Part shown: in pieces, positions 36,192 to 45,555 of the stretch
Layout of the letters: every line of letters starts with the position of its first letter
How positions within the stretch are numbered: position 1 is the first letter of the stretch
Assembly (NCBI GenBank): GCA_002400845.2
Contig: NVRK02000022.1
Span: 1-58,922, forward strand
Direction: 5' to 3'
Source: Hyphomicrobiales bacterium
Lineage (GTDB): Bacteria; Pseudomonadota; Alphaproteobacteria; Rhizobiales; Rhizobiaceae
Length of the DNA: 58,922 nucleotides
Position numbers and translations under genes: made by a program
Notes under the pieces: generated by a model
The model's input: only the letters and a program-made list of their open reading frames with translations
What the model was told of the DNA's origin: nothing
The model's database searches: none

Positions 36192-36866
36192 CTAGCTGTT
36201 TATAAAATCAGAAAGCTTAGATTTTTGAGCACCCTGCGTATCAAAGTTGCTCGGTGCCAGCCAATTTTCAAAAGCCAATTTCAACAACGGCCATTCACTG
36301 TCTAATATTGAATACCAAGCCGTATCACGATTTTTACCCTTCACGATCATATTTTGGCGAAACAGTCCTTCATACTGAAACCCAAATCTAAGAGCCGCAT
36401 TTTTTGAAGGTTCATTTTCGTTGTTACACTTCCATTCAAAGCGCCTATATCCCAAATCCTCAAATATATGATTAGCAAATAGATACAGCGCTTGTGTTGT
36501 AACTGGCGTTCTAGAGATGTCTTTATTCCAAAATATGTTTCCAATTTCGATTGAACCATTTGCAGGATCTAAGCGCAAAAACATTTGACGACCACAAATT
36601 TTGTTCGCGTATTTATCAATTACGACATAACAAATTGATCCGTCATCAGTGTCCGTTTTTTCTAACCAAGTCTTAAATTCATCCATGTCTTTGGGCGCTT
36701 CGCCCGGCAACCATTTAAACCGAACCTCCGCATCGTCTTGACTACAAGCCGCAAACAATCCTTCGCCATGTTTGGATATGTCGAGTAATTCGAGCCTTAC
36801 AAAACGCCCTTCTAAAACTTTGATCGTTGGAAGCTTACAGCCTTGCCATTTTGAAAAATCATTCAT
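36192..36866 (-). CDS. GNAT acetyltransferase, RimJ/RimL type
   Basis: A 224-residue acetyltransferase. The core is GRFVRLELLDISKHGEGLF near residue 20, GRQMFLRLDPANGSIEIGNIFW near 90, and FEWKCNNENEPSKNAALRFGFQYEGLFRQ near 140, with the N-x-x-S-x-x-A-A-x-x-x-G-F acetyl-CoA signature. Members of this group act on protein N-termini or small amines. It converges with the LacI gene, with one base between the stops. Confidence 0.88.
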   Translation of the reverse strand: MNDFSKWQGCKLPTIKVLEGRFVRLELLDISKHGEGLFAACSQDDAEVRFKWLPGEAPKDMDEFKTWLEKTDTDDGSICYVVIDKYANKICGRQMFLRLDPANGSIEIGNIFWNKDISRTPVTTQALYLFANHIFEDLGYRRFEWKCNNENEPSKNAALRFGFQYEGLFRQNMIVKGKNRDTAWYSILDSEWPLLKLAFENWLAPSNFDTQGAQKSKLSDFINS

Positions 36867-36975
36867 TTAAATTATCCAATTCACAAATCAAGATAACTCG
36901 TTTAGGTTACCGCTAACATGTTAAATTTTACAACATCTACACTCTGTAGCAACGAATATATTGTCTGGGATACAA

Positions 36976-38145
36976 ATGCTTAAAACAATCGAAAATTTCT
37001 CACGCATCGGCGAAGAAAATGCTTTTGCAGTACTTGCCAAAGCCAATAAATTGGCAAGCGAGGGAATGGACGTCATTAACCTTGGCATCGGCCAACCCGA
37101 TTTCAAAACACCACAGCACATTGTAGAAGCAGCCATTAAAGCGCTTAAAGACGGCCACCACGGCTACACGCCTGCCAATGGCATACTTGAATGCCGCGAG
37201 GCTGTTGCAAGACGCACCTTAGAAATTACAGGCGTGGAAGTATCACCCGAAAACATAATGATTATGCCAGGCGGCAAACCAACCATGTTTGCAGCCATTT
37301 TGATGTTTGGTGAACTGGGCGCTGAAATCATGTATCCAGACCCAGGTTTTCCAATATATCGCTCGATGATTGAATTTACTGGCGCAAAACCAATTCCAAT
37401 TCCAATCAGAGAAGAAAATGCATTTGGCTTTTCGGCGCAAGAAACCCTAGCGCTAATCAACGATAAAACGCGATTGATAATCATCAACTCACCAGCAAAC
37501 CCAACAGGGGGCGTAACGCCAAGAACCGAAATTGAAAAGCTAGTAAAGGGCTTAGAAAAATGGCCTAACGTTGCGATTATGTCAGACGAAATTTATGACG
37601 TCATGACATACGATGGCGAAGAAAACGTTTCTCTATTAACGTTCCCAGAAATTCGTGATCGTTTGATCGTTTTAAATGGTTGGTCAAAAACTTGGGCGAT
37701 GACAGGTTGGCGCATGGGCTGGTCTATTTGGCCAGATGAACTTTACGAGAATGTGCGCAAACTCGCTGTTAATTGCTGGTCATGCGTAAATGCGCCAAGC
37801 CAATTTGCTGGCATTGCAGCAATTGATGGACCACAAGACGATGTTGCAATTATGATGAAAGCTTTTAACAAGCGCCGTAAACTTGTAGTTGAACAAATGA
37901 ATGCAATTGAAGGCATTTCATGCGCCACACCAAAAGGTGCTTTTTACGCATTTCCAAATATTAAAAAAACAGGTCTATTAGCAAAACCACTAGCCAATGA
38001 TTTGCTAGAAAAATCAGGCGTTGCAACAATTGGCGGCCCTGATTTTGGCATTCTTGGTGAAGGCTATATTCGCCTATCTTATGCAAATTCAGAAGAAAAC
38101 ATTACGCGCGCGATTGCACGTATTAAAGACTTTATTGAAAAATAG
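36976..38145 (+). CDS. Class I/II pyridoxal-phosphate aminotransferase
   Basis: A 389-residue fold-type I aminotransferase of the aspartate aminotransferase group. Motifs: NLGIGQPDFKTP near residue 35, the cofactor Asn/Asp/Tyr blocks NSPANPTGG near 172 and SDEIYDVMTYDG near 208, the PLP lysine in NGWSKTWAMTGWRMGW near 237, and YIRLSYANSEENI at the end with the carboxylate-binding Arg. ATG at 36976 has GGGA six bases upstream; TTG at 36961 is less likely. The amino donor is not determined. Confidence 0.92.
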   Translation: MLKTIENFSRIGEENAFAVLAKANKLASEGMDVINLGIGQPDFKTPQHIVEAAIKALKDGHHGYTPANGILECREAVARRTLEITGVEVSPENIMIMPGGKPTMFAAILMFGELGAEIMYPDPGFPIYRSMIEFTGAKPIPIPIREENAFGFSAQETLALINDKTRLIIINSPANPTGGVTPRTEIEKLVKGLEKWPNVAIMSDEIYDVMTYDGEENVSLLTFPEIRDRLIVLNGWSKTWAMTGWRMGWSIWPDELYENVRKLAVNCWSCVNAPSQFAGIAAIDGPQDDVAIMMKAFNKRRKLVVEQMNAIEGISCATPKGAFYAFPNIKKTGLLAKPLANDLLEKSGVATIGGPDFGILGEGYIRLSYANSEENITRAIARIKDFIEK

Positions 38146-38164
38146 ACTTTGATAATTTCTACAC

Positions 38165-38195
38165 AAAAAAAAGGGCAGCTAATTTAACTGCCCTT
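38165..38195. terminator. Bidirectional terminator between aminotransferase gene and dctM
   Basis: GGGCAG (38171-38176) pairs with CTGCCC (38186-38191), with A and T runs on both sides (extended arms AAGGGCAG/CTGCCCTT). It can end both convergent transcripts. Confidence 0.92.
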
Positions 38196-38214
38196 TTTGG
38201 TTAGTTACTTATAA

Positions 38215-39591
38215 TTATTTAGTAACAATTTCTGGTCCCATAAAGTAGGTCGGTAAAAACGTAGAGATGATTGGGACATAAGTCACAATAATCAAGAATA
38301 TGAACAAGATACCAAGCCAAGGTAAGGCTGCTTTAACAACATCCCACACGGGCATGCCTGCCACCCCAGACGTCACGAACAAGTTAAGCCCAACTGGCGG
38401 GGTTATCATTCCAATTTCCATATTCACCACCATAATGATACCAAGATGAATGGGATCAATCCCTAATTCAATCGCAACAGGGAATACCAACGGGGCAACA
38501 ATTACGATCAACCCAGATGGCTCCATAAATTGGCCACCAATTAACAAGATCACATTCACAACGATTAAGAAAACCCACCAGTCTAATCCAACACCAAGCA
38601 TAGCACCTGCAATGTGTTGCGGAATTTGCTCATCGGTTAAAACGTGTTTCAAGATCAATGCATTGGCTATAATAAACATTAAAGTAATGGTTAGCTTGCC
38701 CGCATCGTATAACGTCTCGCGCGTATCTTTGTGAAAAAATGACGTAATCAATGTTTGTGGATTTTTACGCAATGAAAGTGCGCTTCCATCTTCACGTTGT
38801 TTCAAAGGCCCCATGTCGCGATAGACAAAAGTAGCAATGAAAAACGCATAGACAGATGCCACCGCCGCAGCTTCTGTAGGCGTAAATATACCACCGTAAA
38901 TACCGCCCAAAATGATGATAATTAAAAACAAGCCCCAGCCTGCTTCTCTACCAGAAGCAAAAACCTCGCCCCAACCCAGCCAGTCACCTTTTGGTAAATT
39001 CTTTACTTTGGCGGCAATATAAATACCTGTCATCAACATGCTACCAGCCAAAATACCAGGAATCACACCAGCCAAGAACATGCGCCCAACAGAAACATCA
39101 GTTGCAGAAGCATACACAACCATAACAATGGAAGGTGGTATCAAAATACCAAGCGTACCAGCGTTACAAATGACACCAGCTGCAAATTCCTTGCTATAAC
39201 CAACTTGGCGCATACCAGCGATAACAATGGAACCAATGGCGACGACTGTTGCAGGCGACGAGCCTGAAAGCGCGGCAAACAACATACACGCAAACACACC
39301 AGCGATTGCAAGGCCACCGGGCAAATGCCCAACACAAGCAATAGAAAATCTAATGATGCGTTTTGCAACGCCGCCGGTCGACATAAAGCTAGACGCTAAA
39401 ATGAAAAACGGAATGGCGAGCAACGTATAATGCCCAGCCATTGCTTCATAAAATGTCTGCGCAATAGAGGCCAATGAGCTCTCAGATGCGATAAGCAAAA
39501 ATGTAATTGAGCTTAATCCCAAAGCAACGGCAATCGGCACGCCCATTAATAAAAGCGCAATTATGCCTATAAATAAGAGTAGAACGTCCAT
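38215..39591 (-). CDS. dctM: TRAP transporter large permease, DctM
   Basis: A 458-residue inner-membrane protein with about 12 hydrophobic segments. It is the sodium-coupled transport subunit of a TRAP carrier. The start MDVLLLFIGIIALLLMGVPIAVALG, the FAALSGSSPATVVAIGSIVIAGM block near residue 108 and GILIPPSIVMVVYA near 150 are typical of DctM. It is separated from dctQ by two bases, with the same order as known dctPQM operons. The TRAP-type DctP and the two-component DctBD upstream point to C4-dicarboxylates as substrate. Confidence 0.95.
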   Translation of the reverse strand: MDVLLLFIGIIALLLMGVPIAVALGLSSITFLLIASESSLASIAQTFYEAMAGHYTLLAIPFFILASSFMSTGGVAKRIIRFSIACVGHLPGGLAIAGVFACMLFAALSGSSPATVVAIGSIVIAGMRQVGYSKEFAAGVICNAGTLGILIPPSIVMVVYASATDVSVGRMFLAGVIPGILAGSMLMTGIYIAAKVKNLPKGDWLGWGEVFASGREAGWGLFLIIIILGGIYGGIFTPTEAAAVASVYAFFIATFVYRDMGPLKQREDGSALSLRKNPQTLITSFFHKDTRETLYDAGKLTITLMFIIANALILKHVLTDEQIPQHIAGAMLGVGLDWWVFLIVVNVILLIGGQFMEPSGLIVIVAPLVFPVAIELGIDPIHLGIIMVVNMEIGMITPPVGLNLFVTSGVAGMPVWDVVKAALPWLGILFIFLIIVTYVPIISTFLPTYFMGPEIVTK

Positions 39592-39593
39592 GG

Positions 39594-40346
39594 TTATTTA
39601 CCCTTATTTTTCTGTAAGTTATCTTTTAGATTATTTTCTACTGCCGCTACTTTTGCCGCCGCTTCTTCTACTGCATCTTCAGCTTCGTGACTAACGATGA
39701 TTAAATCACGTGTGCCGCGCAATACCTGAATTCCTAATTGGCAAAACCTAAAAAACAAAAGCCCAAATCCAATTGGCATTACGACATATGGCAATAAACG
39801 TGGAACTTTCTCATAAGCATCACCTTCATTAAACCAGCCTTCTAAGAAACGAAGAACTGATGGTATATCTATGTCCTCTGTTTCATACCAACCTTTGGCT
39901 AGATATTTGTCTTCGAACCCAGTTGGAAACCAGCGACCTGTCGTTTGTGGAAGGTTGGCAAAGTTAGACCAAAAGTCCCAGCCACCTTTTAAAAGTAAAA
40001 ACGAATATACAATACAACATGCAATGGCGAAGATTGTCATACCGCGTCTGGCTTTTTTAGAAACAATATTTAAAACAGCATCAACGCCCAAATGCGAAAC
40101 ATTCTTCACACAATAGCTAATGCCTAAAATAACCAGCCAAGCGAATAAAATTGTGACAACTTCTAATGCCCACAATAGGTTTGTCGGTAAACCAAGCGCA
40201 TTGGTAATTGGTTGAAAATAAGATGCGTTAAAAACATAACGAACAATTACATTAGCAAATGTAATTAATGTCATTAGTCCTAATATTAGCGAAATAAGCG
40301 TTTCTTCAATACTGTCACTAAATGTTCTCGAACCAGAATGGGTCAT
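39594..40346 (-). CDS. dctQ: TRAP transporter small permease, DctQ
   Basis: A 250-residue four-helix membrane subunit that joins DctP to DctM. Helices lie near residues 15-35, 55-78, 100-122 and 188-210, with the LLWALEVVTILFAWLVILG core. It is longer than a usual DctQ (160-200 residues) because of a hydrophilic insert of about 60 residues between the last two helices (around FPTGFEDKYLAKGWYETED) and a Glu/Ala-rich C-terminal tail. A perfect hairpin separates it from dctP. Confidence 0.88.
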   Translation of the reverse strand: MTHSGSRTFSDSIEETLISLILGLMTLITFANVIVRYVFNASYFQPITNALGLPTNLLWALEVVTILFAWLVILGISYCVKNVSHLGVDAVLNIVSKKARRGMTIFAIACCIVYSFLLLKGGWDFWSNFANLPQTTGRWFPTGFEDKYLAKGWYETEDIDIPSVLRFLEGWFNEGDAYEKVPRLLPYVVMPIGFGLLFFRFCQLGIQVLRGTRDLIIVSHEAEDAVEEAAAKVAAVENNLKDNLQKNKGK

Positions 40347-40380
40347 TTCCTAGCCTCATTAATTAAAGATTTCTTGAATA

Positions 40381-40405
40381 CAGTGTGGCGACTATCGCCA
40401 CACTG
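40381..40405 (-). repeat. Perfect hairpin between dctP and dctQ
   Basis: CAGTGTGGCGA (40381-40391) and TCGCCACACTG (40395-40405) are perfect 11-bp arms with a 3-base loop. There is no T-run. Such hairpins commonly protect the upstream binding-protein mRNA so that it outnumbers the permease mRNA. Confidence 0.85.
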
Positions 40406-40430
40406 AAAATTAACAGTCAATTACTAGGTA

Positions 40431-41432
40431 CTAATGACCCATGTTAATTTTTTGAGCTGCTGCGATATTATCAGCGCCAACATCGCTTTCAAATTTTGAC
40501 CAAACTGGTTTCATAACTTTCACCCATTCAGAACGCTGTTCAGCAGTTAAGGTACGAACAACACCACCAGCTGCTATCACAGCTTGTTTAGCTTCTTCAT
40601 TCACCTTGGTTGATTCAGCATTACGTGTCGCTGTTACTTCAGCCATAATGGTTGAAAGCTGGTCACGAATGTCTTTATCAAGACCTTCCCACCAATCATT
40701 AGAAGTCACTACTAGGTAATCGATAATACCATGGTTAGATTCTGTAGTACCGTCTTGTACTTCGTAGAATTTTTTACCATAAATATTTGACCAAGTGTTT
40801 TCTTGTCCATCAACAACGCCAGTTTGTAATGCGCCATAAACTTCTTTAAACGCCATTTTTTGCGGAATGCCACCAATCGCATCCATTTGAGCAACCAACA
40901 CATCTGATGATTGAACTCGGAATTTAAGACCAGCAGCATCTGTTGGTTTAATCAACGGCTTGCTTGCAGAAATTTGCTTCATGCCGTTGTGCCAAAATGC
41001 TAGACCCAATAAACCACGCTTCGTCATAGATGACTTCATCGCTTGACCAGCTTCAGAATTTTGAAATTCATCAACAGCATTGATGTCGTTAAACATGAAT
41101 GGCAAATCGAAAATACGGAATTTCTTGGTGAATTTTTCAAATTTTGAAAGCGAAGGCGCTGCCATTTGAACATCACCCAAAAGCAATGCTTCAAGAACTT
41201 TATTATCATTATAAAGGCTAGAATTTGGAAAAACTTCCATACAAGCTTTGCCGTTCATTTCTTCATTAACACGCTTTTCTAGCAAGCTGGCTGCAATGCC
41301 TTTTGGGTGCTTGTCAGTGTTTGTTACGTGACTAAATTTGATTACAACTTCACCTGGATCACATTGCGCCAATGCAGTGCCAGCAGATAGAGTAAGTGTT
41401 GTTGCGACTAAAGCGCCAAGAATAATTTTCAT
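40431..41432 (-). CDS. dctP: TRAP transporter solute-binding protein, DctP
   Basis: A 333-residue periplasmic protein with a signal peptide (residues 1-22, cleaved after ALA before QCDPG). It captures the substrate for DctQM. Family blocks: VIKFSHVTNTDKHPKG near 28, GLKFRVQSSDV near 165 with the Arg that binds the substrate carboxylate, and GVVDGQENTWSNIYG near 205. It resembles dicarboxylate-binding DctP, so succinate, malate or fumarate are the likely cargo. It is first of its operon, 85 bases ahead of dctQ and about 70 bases after a sigma-54 promoter. Confidence 0.93.
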   Translation of the reverse strand: MKIILGALVATTLTLSAGTALAQCDPGEVVIKFSHVTNTDKHPKGIAASLLEKRVNEEMNGKACMEVFPNSSLYNDNKVLEALLLGDVQMAAPSLSKFEKFTKKFRIFDLPFMFNDINAVDEFQNSEAGQAMKSSMTKRGLLGLAFWHNGMKQISASKPLIKPTDAAGLKFRVQSSDVLVAQMDAIGGIPQKMAFKEVYGALQTGVVDGQENTWSNIYGKKFYEVQDGTTESNHGIIDYLVVTSNDWWEGLDKDIRDQLSTIMAEVTATRNAESTKVNEEAKQAVIAAGGVVRTLTAEQRSEWVKVMKPVWSKFESDVGADNIAAAQKINMGH

Positions 41433-41503
41433 AAAATCCTCCCAGATTTACCAATGTAAAATAATAAAATTAAGACGACCAATGAGCCGCTACATAATTA
41501 CGA

Positions 41504-41519
41504 AGCAAACACTGTGCCA
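41504..41519 (-). promoter_or_regulatory. Sigma-54 promoter of dctPQM
   Basis: On the minus strand TGGCACAGTGTTTGCT matches the -24/-12 consensus TGGCACG-N4-TTGCW in all but one base. It lies about 72 bases before dctP. Its activator would be DctD, encoded directly upstream. Confidence 0.9.
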
Positions 41520-41602
41520 AACTTAAAAGAAAAGTTAACATTAGTAAAAATTTAATAATTTCAAAGGCTTAATAAAATTGTGAAGATTATTCAAAAACTA
41601 AA

Positions 41603-41622
41603 ATGGGTAGGTTTATACCCAT
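41603..41622. promoter_or_regulatory. Candidate DctD binding site 1 (proximal)
   Basis: ATGGGTA-GGTTTA-TACCCAT is a perfect 7-6-7 palindrome about 93 bp upstream of the sigma-54 promoter, a normal position for an enhancer-type activator site. Confidence 0.75.
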
Positions 41623-41634
41623 TCACCCAATACA

Positions 41635-41654
41635 ATGGGTAGCCAGCTACCCAT
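41635..41654. promoter_or_regulatory. Candidate DctD binding site 2 (distal, overlaps dctD stop)
   Basis: ATGGGTA-GCCAGC-TACCCAT has the same arms and spacer length as site 1. Its centre is 32 bp away, three helical turns, so two activator dimers would bind one face of the DNA. It overlaps the last codons of dctD. Confidence 0.75.
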
Positions 41655-42999
41655 CCAAACCAAATCGCTTCATTTTATCGTAGAGCGCTTTGCGCGAAAT
41701 ACCCAAAGCTTCATAGGTTGGTTTTAATTTTCCAGCATTCTTTTTCAGCTCTGCAACAATTAGCAATCGCTCGTGATTATCCATATTTTCTTTCAAAAGC
41801 AATTTATCACTAGATGCATTTTTTGTGGTTTGCGTACCATAATCATCAAACCCACGCCAAAGCCCCAATACAAAACGATCTGCTATATTGCGTAATTCGC
41901 GAATATTACCAGGCCATTCATGGCTTTGAAGTTCAGCAATCATAGACGGTTCCATTTCAGGAATTTCTTTGCGATAACGCGCCCGTGCTAATCGCGCCAA
42001 ATGCATAAACAAATCTGGAATATCTTCTTTGCGATCATCCAATGAAGGGATCAAAATATTCACAACATTTAGGCGATAAAATAAATCCGCCCGAAAATTA
42101 CCAACTTGACTTTCTTTGCTCAAATCCGATTTAGAAGCTGCAATAAACCTTACATCCACTTTTCTCAATTTATTAGAACCCAATTGCTCAATGGTTCGCT
42201 CTTCTAAAACCCGCAACAATTTAATTTGCAATTCAACAGGCATGGATTCGACTTCATCCAGCAAAATTGTGCCACCATCGGCATGTTGAATTTTTCCAAT
42301 TCTGTTTTCATGCGCCCCAGTAAAGGCACCCTTAACGTGACCAAATAATTCTGACTCAATCAAATTTTCCGGCAATGCTCCGCAATTTAACGCAACAAAT
42401 GGCTTACCCTTTCGCGCACCATTATTATGGATCGCTCGCGAAATAAGCTCTTTACCAACGCCCGTATCCCCTTGCAGCAAAACATCCGCATCTGTTTGCG
42501 CAATGGCGAGAACTTCAGATCGTAATCTTTGAGTAACTGCAGAGCTTCCAACCAAAACATCCGCCAATGCTTCACTATTGGGTAAATCTTTTCGAAGGGC
42601 TCTATTTTCTAAAACCAGTCTGCGTTTTTCTATTCCACGTGATACAATTTCACCCAAACGTGTTGGCGAGAATGGTTTTTCTAAAAACTCATATGCGCCA
42701 GATTGTATTGCCTTAACAGCAAGCGGAACGTCGCCATGTCCCGTTATTAAAATCACAGGAAGCGCCGAATCAATTTCGAGCGCTAGCGACATTAACTCCA
42801 AGCCATCCACATCCGGCATTTTTATATCAGAGACGACAACGCCTGCAAAATCGGCTCTAATTTCTTTAAGCGCATCACCAGCGCTTCTAAATGACTTTAC
42901 ATCAAAGCCCTCAAGTTCAAGCCCTTGAGTAATTGCAGGGCGCAAGTCATCATCATCTTCGATTAAGATTACAGAACCATTTGTTTGCGTAGCACTCAT
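41647..42999 (-). CDS. dctD: Sigma-54-dependent response regulator, DctD
   Basis: A 450-residue NtrC-type activator. The receiver domain has Asp58 in VVSDIKMPDVDG. The AAA+ domain follows with the Walker A block QGDTGVGKE near 180, the sigma-54 contact loop GAFTGAHENRIG near 240, and RVDVRF-like and WPGNIRELRN blocks. A Fis-type helix-turn-helix ends the protein (ALGISRKALYDKMKRFG). It overlaps dctB by four bases. It should activate the sigma-54 promoter immediately downstream. Confidence 0.95.
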   Translation of the reverse strand: MSATQTNGSVILIEDDDDLRPAITQGLELEGFDVKSFRSAGDALKEIRADFAGVVVSDIKMPDVDGLELMSLALEIDSALPVILITGHGDVPLAVKAIQSGAYEFLEKPFSPTRLGEIVSRGIEKRRLVLENRALRKDLPNSEALADVLVGSSAVTQRLRSEVLAIAQTDADVLLQGDTGVGKELISRAIHNNGARKGKPFVALNCGALPENLIESELFGHVKGAFTGAHENRIGKIQHADGGTILLDEVESMPVELQIKLLRVLEERTIEQLGSNKLRKVDVRFIAASKSDLSKESQVGNFRADLFYRLNVVNILIPSLDDRKEDIPDLFMHLARLARARYRKEIPEMEPSMIAELQSHEWPGNIRELRNIADRFVLGLWRGFDDYGTQTTKNASSDKLLLKENMDNHERLLIVAELKKNAGKLKPTYEALGISRKALYDKMKRFGLDG

Positions 43000-44783
43000 T
43001 GCAAGCTTTCATTTTTTACAGTTTTAAGTGCACTAGCTTTTCTAAGCGTCAGTGTAAACAACGCACCTATTACCTCTTTATTGACACCGTCTTTATTGGC
43101 AACTTCCAAACTACCACCAAAATCTCTAACACCATTATAAGCAATAGAAAGCCCCAAACCTAAACCACTTCCTATTTTTTTGCTGGTGAAAAAGGGTTCG
43201 AAAACTTTGCTTAAATTCTCTTCTTTAATTCCTTTTCCCGAATCTAAAAATTCGATTTTGTAACCCTCACCAAGATCAAAGCAAGTAATATCAATTTCTC
43301 TAGTCCCCTTATCTTTTATGGCATCAATCGCATTACTAAGCAGATTTACAATCACTTGGCTAAGCCGTAATTGGTCCGCCTTTACCATCATCTTTCCATT
43401 TACTTTGACAATGTTTACACTAACCCGATGTTCTTTAACTTCGTGCTTAACAAGCAGCATTGCATCTTTTAAAGCATCTTTAAAATCAACCGCTCCAACA
43501 TTTGTATCTGGCTTTCTAGAAAACGCTAACAGCGATTTAGACAGCTTTGCCATACGCTCTACCAACGATGCGATTCTATTCAGGTTTTCATGAACATTCT
43601 TGGGTTGCGACAGTTCTAAATAACGCAATGCGTTTTCTGAATAGCTACGAACTGCCGAAAGCGGTTGATTATATTCATGCGCCAATGTTGCAGAAATTTG
43701 GCCAATCGCTGCCAACTTTTCTGCTTGTATTAATTCTTGTTGTGCAACAATAAGTGCGGCTTGTGCCTCTCGTCTATCATGCACTTCGCCTTTTAATTTA
43801 GAATTGATCTCTACCAATTCTTTGGTTCTATCACGCACCCTGCGCTCTAGCCTTATTGCATTTGCTTTATCAACACGCTCACGTTTTATGCGTTGTTGCG
43901 CCCGTGACAGCAAACCAAAGATAAGCAGGCTAACCAGCGCTGAACCCAAAATACTGATTAGCCCAGCCGAATTTCTAGTCGCTTCAATTGCTGCTTCTGG
44001 CTCCAAAACAAATAATTCCCAACCAAGGATGGCAATTTTTTTGCCATAGAGCCGATAAGATCCATGTTGACTATCAATCACGAAATTATGTCGGGCAATT
44101 TGAGTTTTATTTAGAGGAAGTTTTCCTTCGATAACGCTTCTGGCCAAGCTATTGCCAGCCACCAATGCCCCCTCTTTACCAATTGCAAAAATAGGATTGG
44201 TAGAAAGCGCCCATGCTTCTTCAGTCGCCTCTAGAGAAGCTGAAACAACAACAAAGCCTTTATAAACACCGTCTACAAATACATTAGAAGAAAACGCATA
44301 TGCATTATGTTTTTTAAAACTGGTAATAGATGCCCGCCCAAGTCGAGTTTGACGTGGCGCTATTGCAAGGTCGGTACTCTTAATCATGCGAGTGGTTACA
44401 ATGCCATTTGCACTTAAATACACATTTCCATTTGGGTCAGCGAGCGTAATGTCCAAAGCTCCCGAAAGAGCTGCCATACGCAGCAGAAATATACTTAGTT
44501 TCTTACGCGATGCCGTACTTTCGCCTTGTCTAAAAAAATCTCTAACAATTGAGCGTTCTGCAATAACGGCAGGTAAATATCGATGTTTTTCAAACTGCGT
44601 TAAAATCGCATCCGATTGTACCTTTAGGGATTCATTTGCTTTTTGAGAAATTTGAATTCGAGCAGAACGTTCAGCATTATGAACCATAACAAAAAAAACG
44701 AGTACAGACAGTATCAGCAACAATGCCAATACTATCACTCTAACAAAAGTCGTGTTTCTAAATTGTCTTTGTAGCCATTTCAT
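42996..44783 (-). CDS. dctB: C4-dicarboxylate sensor histidine kinase, DctB
   Basis: A 595-residue membrane kinase. Membrane segments at about 14-35 and 275-293 bracket a periplasmic double-PAS sensor domain of about 240 residues (DITLADPNGNVYLSANG, FVVVSASLEATEEA). A coiled-coil linker runs to about 350. The phosphorylated His369 lies in AHEYNQPLSAVRSY. The ATP-binding blocks are QVIVNLLSNAIDAI, FLDSGKGI and GSGLGLGLSIAY. It matches rhizobial DctB in layout and phosphorylates DctD. It starts 70 bases downstream of eda. Confidence 0.95.
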   Translation of the reverse strand: MKWLQRQFRNTTFVRVIVLALLLILSVLVFFVMVHNAERSARIQISQKANESLKVQSDAILTQFEKHRYLPAVIAERSIVRDFFRQGESTASRKKLSIFLLRMAALSGALDITLADPNGNVYLSANGIVTTRMIKSTDLAIAPRQTRLGRASITSFKKHNAYAFSSNVFVDGVYKGFVVVSASLEATEEAWALSTNPIFAIGKEGALVAGNSLARSVIEGKLPLNKTQIARHNFVIDSQHGSYRLYGKKIAILGWELFVLEPEAAIEATRNSAGLISILGSALVSLLIFGLLSRAQQRIKRERVDKANAIRLERRVRDRTKELVEINSKLKGEVHDRREAQAALIVAQQELIQAEKLAAIGQISATLAHEYNQPLSAVRSYSENALRYLELSQPKNVHENLNRIASLVERMAKLSKSLLAFSRKPDTNVGAVDFKDALKDAMLLVKHEVKEHRVSVNIVKVNGKMMVKADQLRLSQVIVNLLSNAIDAIKDKGTREIDITCFDLGEGYKIEFLDSGKGIKEENLSKVFEPFFTSKKIGSGLGLGLSIAYNGVRDFGGSLEVANKDGVNKEVIGALFTLTLRKASALKTVKNESLQ

Positions 44784-44853
44784 CGTTGCAACATATATCT
44801 GCTAAGATGTGTAATGCAACTTCACACCGATTTTAATTTAAAAAGATTACAAA

Positions 44854-45489
44854 TTAAGCGGTTAGTGCAAAAGCATCTTTTGCAAGCTGTTCAATCCCAG
44901 CCCAATCGCCAGCTTCAATCAAGTTGCTGGGCGCAACCCAAGAACCACCCACACATAAAACATTTGGCAATACCAAATAGTCTTTAGCGTTAGCAAGGCT
45001 TACACCACCTGTAGGGCAAATATGAAAATCTGGTAATGGACCACCAATTGATTTTAAGTAATTTGGCCCACCAGCCGCACCCGCTGGGAAAAACTTCACA
45101 TGGTCATAGCCAAGTTCGCCAAGCGCCATCATTTCAGAGCCCGTTGCAGCACCTGGAAGTAGTGCTACTGGCGAATCTTCAGCAGCTGCAAGCAAATTAG
45201 GAGAAGTACCTGGAGACACCATAAATTTTGCGCCTGCTTTTTCAACAGCGGCAATATGTTCTTTATTTAGCACAGTGCCTGCACCAATAATTGCACCTTC
45301 AACTTCATCTGCAACAGCCTTAATGCAAGCAAGTGCATTGGGCGTGCGAAGTGTGATTTCAATCGCTGGCAAACCACCAGCAACCAGCGCTTTAGCCAAA
45401 GATACAGCTGTTTTTGGGTCATTGATAACAACAACTGAAATTACAGGTGCTGCGGTCATTAGCGAATGTATAAAATCTTGTTTGCTCAT
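44854..45489 (-). CDS. eda: KDPG / 4-hydroxy-2-oxoglutarate aldolase
   Basis: A 211-residue class I aldolase. It splits 2-keto-3-deoxy-6-phosphogluconate to pyruvate and glyceraldehyde 3-phosphate in the Entner-Doudoroff pathway. The Schiff-base Lys lies in VKFFPAGAAGGPNYLKSI near residue 131 and the base Glu in AIEITLRTPNAL near 40. GAGTVLN and FMVSPGTSPNL blocks are present. It is upstream of dctBD in the same direction; the two products feed central carbon use. Confidence 0.94.
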   Translation of the reverse strand: MSKQDFIHSLMTAAPVISVVVINDPKTAVSLAKALVAGGLPAIEITLRTPNALACIKAVADEVEGAIIGAGTVLNKEHIAAVEKAGAKFMVSPGTSPNLLAAAEDSPVALLPGAATGSEMMALGELGYDHVKFFPAGAAGGPNYLKSIGGPLPDFHICPTGGVSLANAKDYLVLPNVLCVGGSWVAPSNLIEAGDWAGIEQLAKDAFALTA

Positions 45490-45555
45490 GACTGCTTTCT
45501 ACCGCATAAACACTAATATGCAAGTTAAATCGATTAGTATTTTGTTATTAATCCA

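Noticed and set aside
41433-41503. Sigma-70 promoter for dctP
   Set aside because: No convincing -35/-10 pair, while a strong sigma-54 site is present.
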